From NCBI RefSeq assembly GCF_905397435.1, contig NZ_CAJPVI010000018.1, forward strand, positions 1 to 64,000: a stretch of DNA of 64,000 nucleotides. The letters are read 5' to 3'. The position numbers were made by a program, and so were the translations under genes. Under the pieces are notes generated by a model. That model was not told the DNA's origin. It made no database searches and worked only from the letters and a program-made list of their open reading frames with translations. This document shows, piece by piece, positions 1 through 8,827 of this stretch (its first letter is position 1; every line of letters starts with the position of its first letter). The DNA is from Cupriavidus numazuensis (GTDB lineage: Bacteria > Pseudomonadota > Gammaproteobacteria > Burkholderiales > Burkholderiaceae).

Positions 1-143
1 GGAGCCGCTGCGGCGGCCGGCGCGGAGGCCTAGGCCGCCGGCTTGTCCTGCGCGACGGCATGGGTGGACAGGCCGACGCCGGCCGTGCCGATGGCCAGCG
101 CCATCGCGCCCGCCGTCAGGATTCGCTTGAACCAGGTTGTCAT
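1..143 (-). pseudogene. amtB: amtB 5' end, interrupted by an in-frame TAG
   Basis: Reading leftward from the ATG at 143, the frame encodes a signal-peptide-like start (MTTWFKRILTAGAMALAI and onward, ending near THAVAQ) and then DKPAA, where a TAG stop falls at 31-33. Past the stop the same frame continues as an Ala/Pro-rich linker (ASAPAAAAA) to the window edge. Bacterial ammonium transporters of this lineage start with such a signal peptide and Ala-rich linker before the first membrane helix, and amtB normally follows glnK, which lies 26 bases upstream. I infer an amtB gene inactivated by a nonsense codon, or a sequencing error. The rest of the gene is outside the window, so the identity rests on the leader and on context. 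Confidence 0.55.
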
Positions 144-169
144 TTGCTTAACCTCTTGTGGTTGTGCTG

Positions 170-535
<366 letters not shown>

Positions 536-562
536 TCAGGCCCGCCTGGCCTCCGGCAGTTT

Positions 563-1363
563 TCAGAAAGTCTTGGTGATCGACGCCCAGGCAGCAGCCT
601 TGCCGAGATAGCGGCCGCGGTTGGCACTGGTGTAAGCAATTTCCTTGGCGTTGGTGTCCACATAGGCCACCGCCAGCGCAAAGCCCTTGCCCAGGTCCTT
701 GGTCAGGCCGATCTTCCAGTCGGTGTACGACGCGTCGCTGTTATGGTTGACGCCCTGGTAGCCCACATGCGCGTTCAGCGTCAGGTCCCAGAAGTTCAGC
801 GGCACGTTCGCGCTCAGGTCGACGTAGTAGCTGTTCTTGCTGTCGGCCCAGCCGAACAGGTTCGTGACCGCATGCGAATACTTCAGGAATACCGGACCCC
901 AGCCGATGCCGGCGTACAGCTCGGTGGTGTAGGGACGCGGATTGTTGTAACCGCCCGGGTAGTAGTACTCGAGCACGCCGAGGTCATAGTTGAACTCCAG
1001 GTCCGCCACCTTGAAGGTGTTCTTGAAGCCGCCGTAGAAATCCATCTCGACCGGCGCGGACACAGACGAATTCGCGTCCTCGAGCCAGCTGATGCTGGAG
1101 TTCCAGTTACCCACGTAGAAGCCGCTCTCGTGTGCGTAGTCGAACCCGCCCTGAATCGCCGGGCGCAGGTTGGTCTGGCTGATGCCGCGATAGCGGTAAT
1201 CGCTGACCAGCGAGACATTCGCCGTGAACGTGTGCGGCGACGCGGGCTCGGCAGCGGCGGCAGCCGGGGCCGGCGCCGCTGCATCCGCGGCGGTCTGGGC
1301 GAATGCGGTGGCAGCGGAACTACAGAGAACGACCGCGCTGACTGCAAGGGCCAACTTCTTCAT
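563..1363 (-). CDS. TorF-family putative outer-membrane porin
   Basis: This 266-residue protein has a clear signal peptide (MKKLALAVSAVVLCSSAATAFA, cut near residue 22), then an Ala/Pro-rich linker and a beta-strand-rich body beginning with the family hallmark SDYRYRGISQT. It ends in phenylalanine (SITKTF), as outer-membrane barrels usually do. The family is annotated TorF or Gcw_chp; the substrate is unknown. It is the first gene of the minus-strand operon with glnK and amtB, and the sigma-54 promoter 75 bases upstream ties it to nitrogen limitation. A role in passing small nitrogen compounds through the outer membrane is inference. Confidence 0.85.
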   Translation of the reverse strand: MKKLALAVSAVVLCSSAATAFAQTAADAAAPAPAAAAAEPASPHTFTANVSLVSDYRYRGISQTNLRPAIQGGFDYAHESGFYVGNWNSSISWLEDANSSVSAPVEMDFYGGFKNTFKVADLEFNYDLGVLEYYYPGGYNNPRPYTTELYAGIGWGPVFLKYSHAVTNLFGWADSKNSYYVDLSANVPLNFWDLTLNAHVGYQGVNHNSDASYTDWKIGLTKDLGKGFALAVAYVDTNAKEIAYTSANRGRYLGKAAAWASITKTF

Positions 1364-1437
1364 GGATTCCTTCTCCTTTTCCTTTTTGGCTCGGATTTCG
1401 TTTCTTAGGGTTTCGGTGATGCTGTCGAACTGACTAC

Positions 1438-1453
1438 TGCAACAGCCGTGCCA
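1438..1453 (-). promoter_or_regulatory. sigma-54 promoter of the porin-glnK-amtB operon
   Basis: On the minus strand the sequence reads TGGCACGGCTGTTGCA, a full match to the -24/-12 consensus TGGCAC-N5-TTGCA. It sits about 75 bases before the porin start at 1363. With glnK downstream, NtrC control under nitrogen limitation is expected. I did not find a convincing NtrC dyad by eye. Confidence 0.85.
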
Positions 1454-1743
1454 GCTTTGCGAAAAACACGCATCCGGAAAAGCCCGAAGGACGGCGGGTG
1501 ATCAAAACCCGGCTTGAATCTGCCTTGCATCAAAGCCAGATCGCGTCAAAAGGTGTGAACGACCACGACACGGTGCTTTCATGCACGTGCCTGAAGGGCG
1601 ATAATCGAAGCCTGAAGATGACCAGCCGGCACGCACGGCAACGCGGTCGCCCGCATTAGGGGCGCCCAATTCCTGTGCGAAAGCGAGGCATGCGGCAGGT
1701 CATTTCCCGCATTGGCACCACCACGGTGCGCGAAGGAGAAACC

Positions 1744-2022
1744 ATGAAACCGACCGATCTCTTCAACGACCTGCAGAACAAGGTCAGCGAGGCACTGCGC
1801 AACTCGCCGGCAAGGGACATCGAAAAGAACGTGCGCAGCATGATGACCCAGGGCTTCGCCCGGCTGGACCTGGTCACGCGCGAGGAATTCGATGTGCAGT
1901 CGCAGGTACTGGCGCGCACGCGCGCACGCCTCGAGGAACTCGAGGAGCGCGTGGCCGAGCTCGAACGCCGCGCCGGCATCCCGCCCGGCCCGGGCGCGGT
2001 GGACACCACCGGAGGCGCATGA
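1744..2022 (+). CDS. ubiK: UbiK family ubiquinone biosynthesis accessory factor
   Basis: The product is 92 residues from the ATG at 1744, chosen because AAGGAG lies about seven bases upstream; an upstream in-frame extension has no such signal. It reads MKPTDLFNDLQNKVSEAL, then a long C-terminal coiled coil (ARTRARLEELEERVAELERR). This is the BMFP/YqiC family. In Salmonella and E. coli UbiK binds the UbiJ-containing complex needed for aerobic ubiquinone synthesis. It is followed by a hairpin terminator and then comM, a neighbourhood common in betaproteobacteria. Confidence 0.9.
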   Translation: MKPTDLFNDLQNKVSEALRNSPARDIEKNVRSMMTQGFARLDLVTREEFDVQSQVLARTRARLEELEERVAELERRAGIPPGPGAVDTTGGA

Positions 2023-2052
2023 CGCCACGGTCCTGCGACCCGATCCTTGCCG

Positions 2053-2080
2053 AAAGGCCGCCGTTTCACGGCGGCCTTTT
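2053..2080 (+). terminator. Rho-independent terminator of ubiK
   Basis: A GC-rich stem (AGGCCGCCG paired with CGGCGGCCT) around the loop TTTCA is followed by five T residues. It lies 30 bases after the ubiK stop. Confidence 0.85.
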
Positions 2081-2114
2081 TCGTTAACGCTTCCATCACA
2101 ACTGCTTCCGCGAT

Positions 2115-2351
2115 ATGAGCCTCGCCGTCCTGCATAGCCGCGCGCTCACCGGCATCGAAGCGCCGCCCGTGCGCGTCGAAACCCATCTGGCCAACGGCCT
2201 GCCCGTCTTCACCATCGTCGGCCTGGCCGACACCGGCGTACGCGAAAGCCGCGAACGCGTACGCGCCGCCATCCTCAACAGCGGCTTTGAATTCCCGAAC
2301 CGCCGCATCACCGTCAATCTGGCGCCTGCGGATTTGCCGAAGGAGTCCGGA
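2115..2351 (+). pseudogene. comM: comM (yifB) 5' fragment, cut by the island
   Basis: From the ATG at 2115 the frame gives the ComM/YifB N-terminus (MSLAVLHSRALTGIEAPPVR, VETHLANGLPVFTIVGLAD, then NLAPADLPKESG). It then runs about 33 more codons into foreign sequence, stopping at 2450. The family continues from this point with a conserved RFDLxIALGILAASGQ, which is found in frame 14.2 kb away at 16541. ComM is a helicase that promotes branch migration in natural transformation, so the gene should be inactive here. comM is a known integration hotspot in gammaproteobacteria and others. Confidence 0.95.
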
Positions 2352-2352
2352 C

Positions 2353-2363
2353 ACGGATTAGAT
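2353..2363 (+). repeat. Left terminal inverted repeat of the island
   Basis: ACGGATTAGAT lies directly inside the left comM junction. The right end carries ACGGGTTAGAT in reverse complement at 16520-16530. A GGACG motif follows on both sides after a short spacer, suggesting a longer imperfect recombinase-binding site. Confidence 0.75.
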
Positions 2364-2728
2364 GGAGCATGGACGACGTACGGTGATTCGTTCATACCAT
2401 GGACAACAGAACAACCCAACGACTCCTGGCTGGACTTAGTAGTTCGGTGAAGCAATTCCTGGCGCTTCACGTCGTGCCCTGACGCACCCTGATATGCCTT
2501 GTTCGTTACATTTCGGAATGCTCCGTGCTGCCCCATCCCTGTAGAGCGCCGACGATAACAAGGCATTTTCAAATACAGATGCTTGGCTTAATTTCGACCA
2601 TCGCTGCTACTACATGCGAGCCGCGGCGGAGAACAACAACTTGATTACAAAGAAATTTCACCAACAGCCTGCTATCGAACTATCGACGTAGCTTTATATC
2701 TTTATAGCATTTACGCATCTCACATAAG
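2364..2728. other. Island left-end region without a gene
   Basis: About 365 bases between the left repeat and the first recombinase hold no credible gene; only the read-through tail of comM enters it. It becomes AT-rich toward 2728. It probably contains recombinase-binding sites and the promoter of the recombinase operon, but I could not assign either with confidence. Confidence 0.4.
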
Positions 2729-4120
2729 ATGCCCAAAATGCACCACAACGAAAAGCGGTTGATTTCTTTGACCATCTCCACGGATAATCAGTTGGGAGGT
2801 CGACCACCTCCAGTAAAGAAGTCCCGGCCCTATCGGAGGGGAAGTAAATTGGCGCGATTAGAATCAATATATTTTTCGCCTCACCGATCCGAAATACGCG
2901 GCCAACAGACGATATGGACGCCTGCGCGGTTTGGCCACATCGAGGGACTCCCGCAAATTTTCTGGGCTGATGGAAACCCCTGGCGGGAAGCAAATCTGTG
3001 GACATTTGAGCTAGCTAGCAGCCGATGCGTTAGTTTGCGAACCGTTTTAGCACTTGCTACAGCACTGCACGCATACGCAAACTGGCTCGAGGAAGCCAAG
3101 ATTGCATGGTGGCATTTTCCGGAGCGAAAATCCGAGCGTTGCATAATTCAATTCCGGGGACACCTAATTAGCGCGCGCGATGAAGGGAGGCTTTCTCCCT
3201 CTACAGTATCGCAGCGCATGAGAGTGGTAATCAGGTTTTATCGATGGCTGCGCTCTAATGATCTAATTTCAACCTCTCAGCCAATGTGGCGAGAGCGAAC
3301 TATCGGAATACATCTACAAAGTTCAACGGGTATTGACAGAACCATATCAGTCACAACAACCGACGTTCACATCCCCAACCGTTCGACAACCAAATTTCGA
3401 CTCGAGGATGGGCTCTTTCCGGTTAGCTCTGACGATAGAAACAAAATACTAGCATTTGCGCAGGAAAACTCTTCTGTAGAGCTTTATTTGTTTCTAACGC
3501 TTGGCTTTTTTACTGGTATGAGGCTAGGGACTATAGCCGATATCAAGATCCAGACCCTACAGAATGCAATACAGGACAGTTCGGCAGTCGGACTATTTCG
3601 CCTGTCCCTTGGACCAAGCGCACAGCCACCGGTGGCAACGAAGTTTAGCGTTTCAGGGGACGTTTGGATTACCAAAACCCATTTAGACTGGCTTCTTGAT
3701 TATGCTTACAGCGTTCGGAGACTACAGCGAGAGGCTCGCGCCACGGTAAACAACAAGAATCTCTTGTTCCTCACTCGATTTGGCAACCCATATGCGCGGC
3801 GCGGCACCGACAAGAGCGTTGCATTGAACGTGGAAATGCACGCATTTCGCAAGAAGGCTTTAGCGGCGGGAAACAACTCTTGGAGAAATCTCCGATTTCA
3901 TCAGACTCGCAGCACTTTTGCGACCGAGTTAGCGAAAATCGCTATCTCAACGGTCGGCGCCGTCAATGCTATCGCCTTAGTTCGCGATGCGTTACTCCAT
4001 AAGCATGAATCCACATCCCTTAGATACATCAAGTTTATAGAGACGATGCCGGCAAAAATCGAGGCGGCAAATGTCTTTACGCAAGAATTTCTTGGCCTCA
4101 TCGAAAGCCGACGGCATTGA
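2729..4120 (+). CDS. Tyrosine recombinase 1 of the island trio
   Basis: The product is 463 residues. The N-terminal half has a core-binding-like helical region (about 95-180, ending in RVVIRFYRWL). The catalytic half keeps a full set of tyrosine recombinase residues: Arg265 in TGMRLG, His391 and Arg394 in FHQTR, His424 or His426, and Tyr433 in HKHESTSLRYI. It should cut and rejoin DNA at the island ends through a 3'-phosphotyrosine. The stop overlaps the next recombinase if that starts at 4071, indicating coupled translation. Base composition is clearly lower in GC than the chromosome. Which of the three enzymes performs which strand exchange is unknown. Confidence 0.9.
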   Translation: MPKMHHNEKRLISLTISTDNQLGGRPPPVKKSRPYRRGSKLARLESIYFSPHRSEIRGQQTIWTPARFGHIEGLPQIFWADGNPWREANLWTFELASSRCVSLRTVLALATALHAYANWLEEAKIAWWHFPERKSERCIIQFRGHLISARDEGRLSPSTVSQRMRVVIRFYRWLRSNDLISTSQPMWRERTIGIHLQSSTGIDRTISVTTTDVHIPNRSTTKFRLEDGLFPVSSDDRNKILAFAQENSSVELYLFLTLGFFTGMRLGTIADIKIQTLQNAIQDSSAVGLFRLSLGPSAQPPVATKFSVSGDVWITKTHLDWLLDYAYSVRRLQREARATVNNKNLLFLTRFGNPYARRGTDKSVALNVEMHAFRKKALAAGNNSWRNLRFHQTRSTFATELAKIAISTVGAVNAIALVRDALLHKHESTSLRYIKFIETMPAKIEAANVFTQEFLGLIESRRH

Positions 4121-5837
4121 CATGTGGCCTTCCGAAATCCCTGACCTCTCGTTCCGAAATATAACGTTCAGTTCCACTGCCGCGCCATGGAATCTCCTAC
4201 CGCTGTTGTTCCGCGGTGGAGCATGCATTGACGCCCGCAAAGTCAGCACCCTAATAACCTCTGGCAAATTAGGCCAACCTATCGAAACTAGAATTCCGCT
4301 TGTACGAAAATTACACGAAACAATTACAAGCCGCCTATCAGCGGGCGGAAGCTATTATACAGCGAAAGGCACGATTTCCACTCTAAGGACGTTCTATGCG
4401 TGGCTAGACGAAAACGGCCTTTCGCCAACGGTTGAATCGATTTCAGACCAGTTTCAGCAATGGACAGAACATCAATTGGACCGGTTGCGAACCACCAAAT
4501 GCATAAACCGACTCACCATTTATGCAAAAGCCAATCGACTTGGCGCCCTGCTCGACGAAGCCCTCGACACAGAGACAAGACTCGTCGACACGACGCGCAT
4601 TAGAAACACCTGTGTAAAGCGGCGACCCATTGGACTTCAATCCGAAAAACAGCCGCTAGATAGCACACTTCTTTTTGGTCAAACACTAATTGATATTATA
4701 AACGCGCTCCCCACAAGCACAATTAGAGGCCCGCTTCCCGTTATCATATCGCTTCGGACCGGTCAATCGCTCGAAGAGTGGTCACGTCTGCGACCGACAA
4801 GCAGCCTCAAATCGCAATCAGAAGCGGCGAATAGCCGTGACAGGCAAACGTCGATTGAAAAACGGGCAGCATATGAGACTGACACATCGGCGCGAACAAG
4901 GCACCCGCTAATGAATCTTCGAATAGAAGCGGAGATGCTGTTGTTTATCTCCCAGACCGGCATGAACTTATCTCAAGCATACAGAATTCAATGCGGAAAA
5001 TTCTCTTATCAAAGCTATTTTGATGGCTACCAAGTTCGACGCATATATAAACAGAGAAAACATGGCGAAGTGGAGTTTCAAATATATAGCGAATATCGTC
5101 CAATATTCGACAGGTATCTATCATGGAGAGCCGATATGTTTCCAAATGATCCGGAAGGTCGCCTCTTTCCGCTTAACTCCCCCCAGCGCCGCAGCCCAGA
5201 TGTAGCCCCGTTTTTTTCAGCGGTTCGAAAGCGTTGTGCCAGGCTAGGTGTCGCCTTCATCGGACCCAGAATCCTTCGGCACACGCGTGTCAATTGGTTA
5301 ATGAGATACTCCAACGACCGCGAATTGACGGCAGAAATGGCTCAACATACGCAAGAAACGTTGTTGCAGAATTACCTGCGCCCACATCATCAACTTGCCG
5401 TTGCAGAAATCACACGGTTCCATTCATCGGACGAATCGCACCTAATGCCGCCGGGCCCGGGATCTTGCGCAAGAGCAGAAGCAAAGCCCAATCGCGATGC
5501 ACCGAAAGAGGCGCCGCGACCCGACTGTGTCAGCCCTGCTGGATGCTTGTTCTGCGTACATCACAGGGACATTGATAGTTCTGACCATATGTGGTCACTG
5601 GCTACATATCGGCATCTCAAGACTCTGGAACTTGCCGGCTCCCGATTCTCAAAATCCCCCCAGGGACTGCATCCAACTGCAGCCGTTGTCGAACGCCTTT
5701 CTGCAAAGCTCGAGAATCTTCGAATCAGCGGGTCCGAGCGAGCCCTATGGATCGAGGAGGCGTTGGCGCGAGTAGCAGAAGGCTCATACCATCCCAAATG
5801 GCACGGATTCATAGAGCTATATGAGGCCCGTATATGA
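4071..5837 (+). CDS. Tyrosine recombinase 2 of the island trio, altered box I
   Basis: The product is 588 residues if it starts at 4071, which overlaps recombinase 1 by 50 bases; ATG 4122, just after the upstream stop, is an alternative. Box I reads TGMNLSQ, with Asn299 where the catalytic arginine is expected. Box II is ILRHTR (Arg403, His404). His426 and the nucleophile Tyr435 (HTQETLLQNYL) are present. A Cys/His cluster near residues 480-495 (CVSPAGCLFCVHH) could bind a metal. The fold call is good, but loss of the first arginine suggests it may be a helper or depend on a partner active site. The family is as in multi-recombinase elements such as Tn554. Confidence 0.85.
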   Translation: MSLRKNFLASSKADGIDMWPSEIPDLSFRNITFSSTAAPWNLLPLLFRGGACIDARKVSTLITSGKLGQPIETRIPLVRKLHETITSRLSAGGSYYTAKGTISTLRTFYAWLDENGLSPTVESISDQFQQWTEHQLDRLRTTKCINRLTIYAKANRLGALLDEALDTETRLVDTTRIRNTCVKRRPIGLQSEKQPLDSTLLFGQTLIDIINALPTSTIRGPLPVIISLRTGQSLEEWSRLRPTSSLKSQSEAANSRDRQTSIEKRAAYETDTSARTRHPLMNLRIEAEMLLFISQTGMNLSQAYRIQCGKFSYQSYFDGYQVRRIYKQRKHGEVEFQIYSEYRPIFDRYLSWRADMFPNDPEGRLFPLNSPQRRSPDVAPFFSAVRKRCARLGVAFIGPRILRHTRVNWLMRYSNDRELTAEMAQHTQETLLQNYLRPHHQLAVAEITRFHSSDESHLMPPGPGSCARAEAKPNRDAPKEAPRPDCVSPAGCLFCVHHRDIDSSDHMWSLATYRHLKTLELAGSRFSKSPQGLHPTAAVVERLSAKLENLRISGSERALWIEEALARVAEGSYHPKWHGFIELYEARI

Positions 5838-7852
5838 GCATGAGTATTAACATGCTTGGGCTGAGCATTGACTCGCCCCTCGTCAGCAGTTCGAGACCCA
5901 ATTTCAGACCGCCATCTTGGCCTCCGCCCGCGGACTTTCCTGTGGTTCTCGACCAACAAGGCGAAGTTATTAGTCGATATGCTGATCCGGTGTGGGACCT
6001 CTCCCCATGGTCGCTCAAACCAACAACGGTTAACTTTGGAGATGGCCCACAGCGTAGAGGAGTGGCTTCCATCTCGCCAGCTAATGCTCAACTTTTGCGA
6101 CAAGTGGCAGCATGGCTACTTTGGCGCCCCCGATCAATACGAAATGCTGACTCACTTGTTAGCCAGGTAAAATTTCTTCGTATTGTTTTTAAGCTTTGCT
6201 CTAGGGAGAAAATTCTTGCCTCTCAGTTAAGCAGGTACCCGGCGGTAGCGGATAAGCTTCCTAGCCTTATCGCCTCATCACATGCATTCTCACTGTTGAG
6301 CACCCTTCATATGCTATTCAATGAGAGGCTCAATTTGGGATTTACGATCCTGGACCAGGAAGCCCTTAGGAGATTGGCAGCAGCTTTACCAGATCATCAG
6401 AAACAGCAAACGCTTTATATCCCTCCGCGGATTTACGGATATCAGCTTAACCGACTTCGTGCATTCTTGGAAGACTTTTTGTCCAATCGAGACGGCATAG
6501 ATCGGTGCTATAGATATTGCCTCGAGGCCTATGACAAGCATTATGGCACGCTGGAGCGAGGGAGTCGGCGAGCCCAGGGCAAGAGCGGTCCGTTCACAGG
6601 CAGATACGGTCGTGGCTTTCAACGGGTTGCGGACGAATTCCAACTTAGCCAACTCTTGCAACGCTGGTGTACAAGTGAAGCGGGCGCCGAGAATCTTCGG
6701 ATTGGCACACTTTCCACGTACCTTACCATGGCGAGTCGAGTTGGGATTGCCTACGTTCTCAATCTGTCTCTGATGCGCATTCAGGAGGCTTGGAATTTAC
6801 GCTGCAATTGCCTCGAAATCGAGTGCGATACATTGCTGGGCCACGTTTATCTGCTGAAGGGCACGACAAACAAATTCACCGAGGATACCAATGCACGTTG
6901 GGTGACGTCGCCATATGCCAAACTTGCAATCGATGTTCTTTCCACCGTTTCCCGCCTTCGCATGCTCGCCGCGAAAGCTAATCCCCTAGTCCCCCTATCC
7001 AGGGAAGACTTCGAAAACCCGCATCTTGTAGTCAGACCATATGAGCCGTGGGCGCGGGCGAAGAACATATTGCTGCCGCACTCATCTCGGCCGAGTTACC
7101 CCTCCTACCAGAGCGTCATCGATGATCATCCCTTTCTATTTGATCGAAACATAATACGCCTAAATCAACAGGATCTCGAGATAGCGCGCACAACTACGCC
7201 AACGCTCAAGCTTACGAACATCGCTGTTGGTTCCATTTGGCCATTCTCATGGCATCAACTCCGGCGAACCGGCGCAGTAAACATGCAAGCTTCGGGGCTT
7301 GTTTCCGACTCGTCGTTGCAATATCAACTTAAGCACGCCACCTTGTCGATGTCTTTGTATTATGGGCAAGGCTATTCGCGAGTCCGACTGAGCGAATCCG
7401 CACGGTCGGAATATATACGGACGATGTACGAGGTGATGAGCCATGACATTGCCAATCTAGCGTCCGACCGCTTTGTGAGCCCATATGGCTCAGAGCGAAA
7501 GTGGGAAATACTGCAGATTGTAAGTCCCAAGGACCGAATCCGATTACTCGCTGCTGCAAAGGCTGGGAGTATTTCCTGGCGTGAAACGCTTCTCGGTGGA
7601 TGCACCAAACGAGGGCCTTGTGAGTATGGCGGCGTAGATAATATCGTGCGATGCGGCGGAGGCGATGGGCGAGGTCCGTGCGCCGATGCATTGTATGACC
7701 GGGAACGCCACGGGGATCTGCAGCGCCTCAGCAATATAATAAGCTCGCATCTTCGCATTGCACCTTTAAATTCGCCGTATTGGGAATCACTACAAGCGCA
7801 ACAGAAAGCAATTCAAAACGCACTTCAAACCATTAATAATGACCAAATATGA
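5834..7852 (+). CDS. Tyrosine recombinase 3 of the island trio
   Basis: The product is 672 residues and overlaps recombinase 2 by four bases (ATGA). Catalytic residues are Arg315 (LSLMRIQEAW), the box II motif WHQLRRT (His474, Arg477), His501 and Tyr509 or Tyr510 (KHATLSMSLYYG). The C-terminus has a Cys-rich stretch around residues 597-620 (GGCTKRGPCEYGG and RCGGGDGRGPC) that may bind zinc. The catalytic Arg-to-Tyr interval is longer than in simple phage integrases, as in the large third members of recombinase trios. It is coupled to the next small gene by another ATGA overlap. Confidence 0.87.
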   Translation: MSMSINMLGLSIDSPLVSSSRPNFRPPSWPPPADFPVVLDQQGEVISRYADPVWDLSPWSLKPTTVNFGDGPQRRGVASISPANAQLLRQVAAWLLWRPRSIRNADSLVSQVKFLRIVFKLCSREKILASQLSRYPAVADKLPSLIASSHAFSLLSTLHMLFNERLNLGFTILDQEALRRLAAALPDHQKQQTLYIPPRIYGYQLNRLRAFLEDFLSNRDGIDRCYRYCLEAYDKHYGTLERGSRRAQGKSGPFTGRYGRGFQRVADEFQLSQLLQRWCTSEAGAENLRIGTLSTYLTMASRVGIAYVLNLSLMRIQEAWNLRCNCLEIECDTLLGHVYLLKGTTNKFTEDTNARWVTSPYAKLAIDVLSTVSRLRMLAAKANPLVPLSREDFENPHLVVRPYEPWARAKNILLPHSSRPSYPSYQSVIDDHPFLFDRNIIRLNQQDLEIARTTTPTLKLTNIAVGSIWPFSWHQLRRTGAVNMQASGLVSDSSLQYQLKHATLSMSLYYGQGYSRVRLSESARSEYIRTMYEVMSHDIANLASDRFVSPYGSERKWEILQIVSPKDRIRLLAAAKAGSISWRETLLGGCTKRGPCEYGGVDNIVRCGGGDGRGPCADALYDRERHGDLQRLSNIISSHLRIAPLNSPYWESLQAQQKAIQNALQTINNDQI

Positions 7853-8256
7853 CAATATCTCACCACGCCGAAAAATCCTTTAGAGAAGCGTTTGAGCGCC
7901 TAAAATTGGGGATACCAGAGAGATTGCCCCCTGGCTCAAAAATATCTCAAAACAACGTCGCTCGTGAGGCCGGCTGCGACGCCTCCGCACTCAAGAAAGC
8001 AAGATTTCCTTCCTTGATCGCCGAGATCCAGCAATGGAATAAAGATAACGCTCTCGTGGTTACCTCCCGGCAACTACAGTTATCCAAAAGAAGGAAGCGG
8101 ATAACATTGGTGGCAAAAATTTCAGAATTGAAAGCCCAAAGGGATCACTTAGCCTCATTGCTTGTGGAGGCAGATGCGAAAATATTGGAACTTAGAATTG
8201 AGAATGAGCGCATGCAGGCGCTCGTGCCAAAGTCGAACGTTTACCATCTACGGTAA
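7849..8256 (+). CDS. Small coiled-coil partner of the recombinase trio
   Basis: This 135-residue protein starts in a four-base overlap with recombinase 3. Residues 30-60 (SKISQNNVAREAGCDASALKK) look like a helix-turn-helix, and residues 85-125 form a coiled coil (ISELKAQRDHLASLLVEADAKILELRIENERM in outline). Small proteins of this shape follow multi-recombinase modules such as TnpC in Tn554, where the equivalent affects efficiency or orientation of insertion. By position and shape I infer a DNA-binding accessory factor; similarity to TnpC was not tested. Confidence 0.7.
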   Translation: MTISHHAEKSFREAFERLKLGIPERLPPGSKISQNNVAREAGCDASALKKARFPSLIAEIQQWNKDNALVVTSRQLQLSKRRKRITLVAKISELKAQRDHLASLLVEADAKILELRIENERMQALVPKSNVYHLR

Positions 8257-8309
8257 ATACAGCAATCACGTAATGAGCGGTTATCTATCTATCGACAAAT
8301 CATTGTCAA

Positions 8310-8450
8310 ATGACTGTGTTTGCCAGCTACGATGCGATTCTCGCTCGCTCCCATGCTACCGACACCCACGCCTATGGCGAACTCATTAGCTCGTTGCCCG
8401 TCTTGTCCGACCGAGACCAGTCATCCCTGCGTATTGTGGTGTGGATTTAG
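8310..8450 (+). CDS. Possible 46-residue small protein
   Basis: An ATG at 8310 opens a frame reading MTVFASYDAILARSHATDTH and ending at TAG 8448-8450, one base before the end of the convergent regulator gene. No good ribosome binding site is visible. It looks like a soluble helical peptide and could be a remnant of a longer gene. I do not recognise it. Confidence 0.25.
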   Translation: MTVFASYDAILARSHATDTHAYGELISSLPVLSDRDQSSLRIVVWI

Positions 8451-8451
8451 C

Positions 8452-8745
8452 TCAATCACGATCCGCTTCAACAAGTAGTAAATATTCTGCTTCGACTTGT
8501 CTCAATACTTCATCGATGGTTTGAGCTGGCTGCCGACCGACAAAGCTAAACGCGAGAAGAGAAAGAGGATGCATATTTAGCTCGCTCGCAATTTGGTCGA
8601 TCTTGTCAAGCGTGGGGCTCTTTAATCCACGCTCCAGTGTGCTGATATACGTACGGCTACTTACGCTATCGAGCGCCTCTTGCGGCATGTTGCGAAGCCT
8701 TCGCGCTGCTCGTAAAGCGCGACCGAAATTCCGGCGAAGATTCAT
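8452..8745 (-). CDS. XRE-family helix-turn-helix regulator
   Basis: The chosen start at 8745 gives 97 residues: MNLRRNFGRALRAARRLRNM followed by a Cro/C1-type helix-turn-helix (PQEALDSVSSRTYISTLERGLKSPTLDKI, residues about 21-50). A short tail may mediate dimerisation. An upstream in-frame start at 8817 would include the palindromic operator in the coding region and is less likely. The gene is divergent from the gene at 8828, and a perfect 12-bp inverted repeat lies between them. I infer a repressor of itself and of the divergent gene. Confidence 0.85.
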   Translation of the reverse strand: MNLRRNFGRALRAARRLRNMPQEALDSVSSRTYISTLERGLKSPTLDKIDQIASELNMHPLSLLAFSFVGRQPAQTIDEVLRQVEAEYLLLVEADRD

Positions 8746-8784
8746 GAGACTTGCTCTGTGCAAATCTAAGAATCTCGCCCCTAC

Positions 8785-8815
8785 GAACACTATAGAGCTA
8801 CAATCTATAGTGTTC
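8785..8815. promoter_or_regulatory. Perfect inverted repeat, operator of the XRE regulator
   Basis: GAACACTATAGA (8785-8796) and TCTATAGTGTTC (8804-8815) are exact reverse complements separated by GCTACAA. The site lies between the divergent starts at 8745 and 8828, twelve bases before the latter, so binding would block its ribosome site or transcription start. Confidence 0.8.
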
Positions 8816-8827
8816 ACAGGAGGAGCT

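Noticed and set aside
1460-1600. NtrC binding site upstream of the nitrogen operon
   Set aside because: The GTGC-N6-GCAC arrangement near 1570-1590 has the half-sites in the wrong order for the GCACC-N4-GGTGC type.
8603-8827. Upstream extension of the gene at 8828
   Set aside because: The extension would run through the XRE gene and the operator; a strong AGGAGG before 8828 fixes the start.
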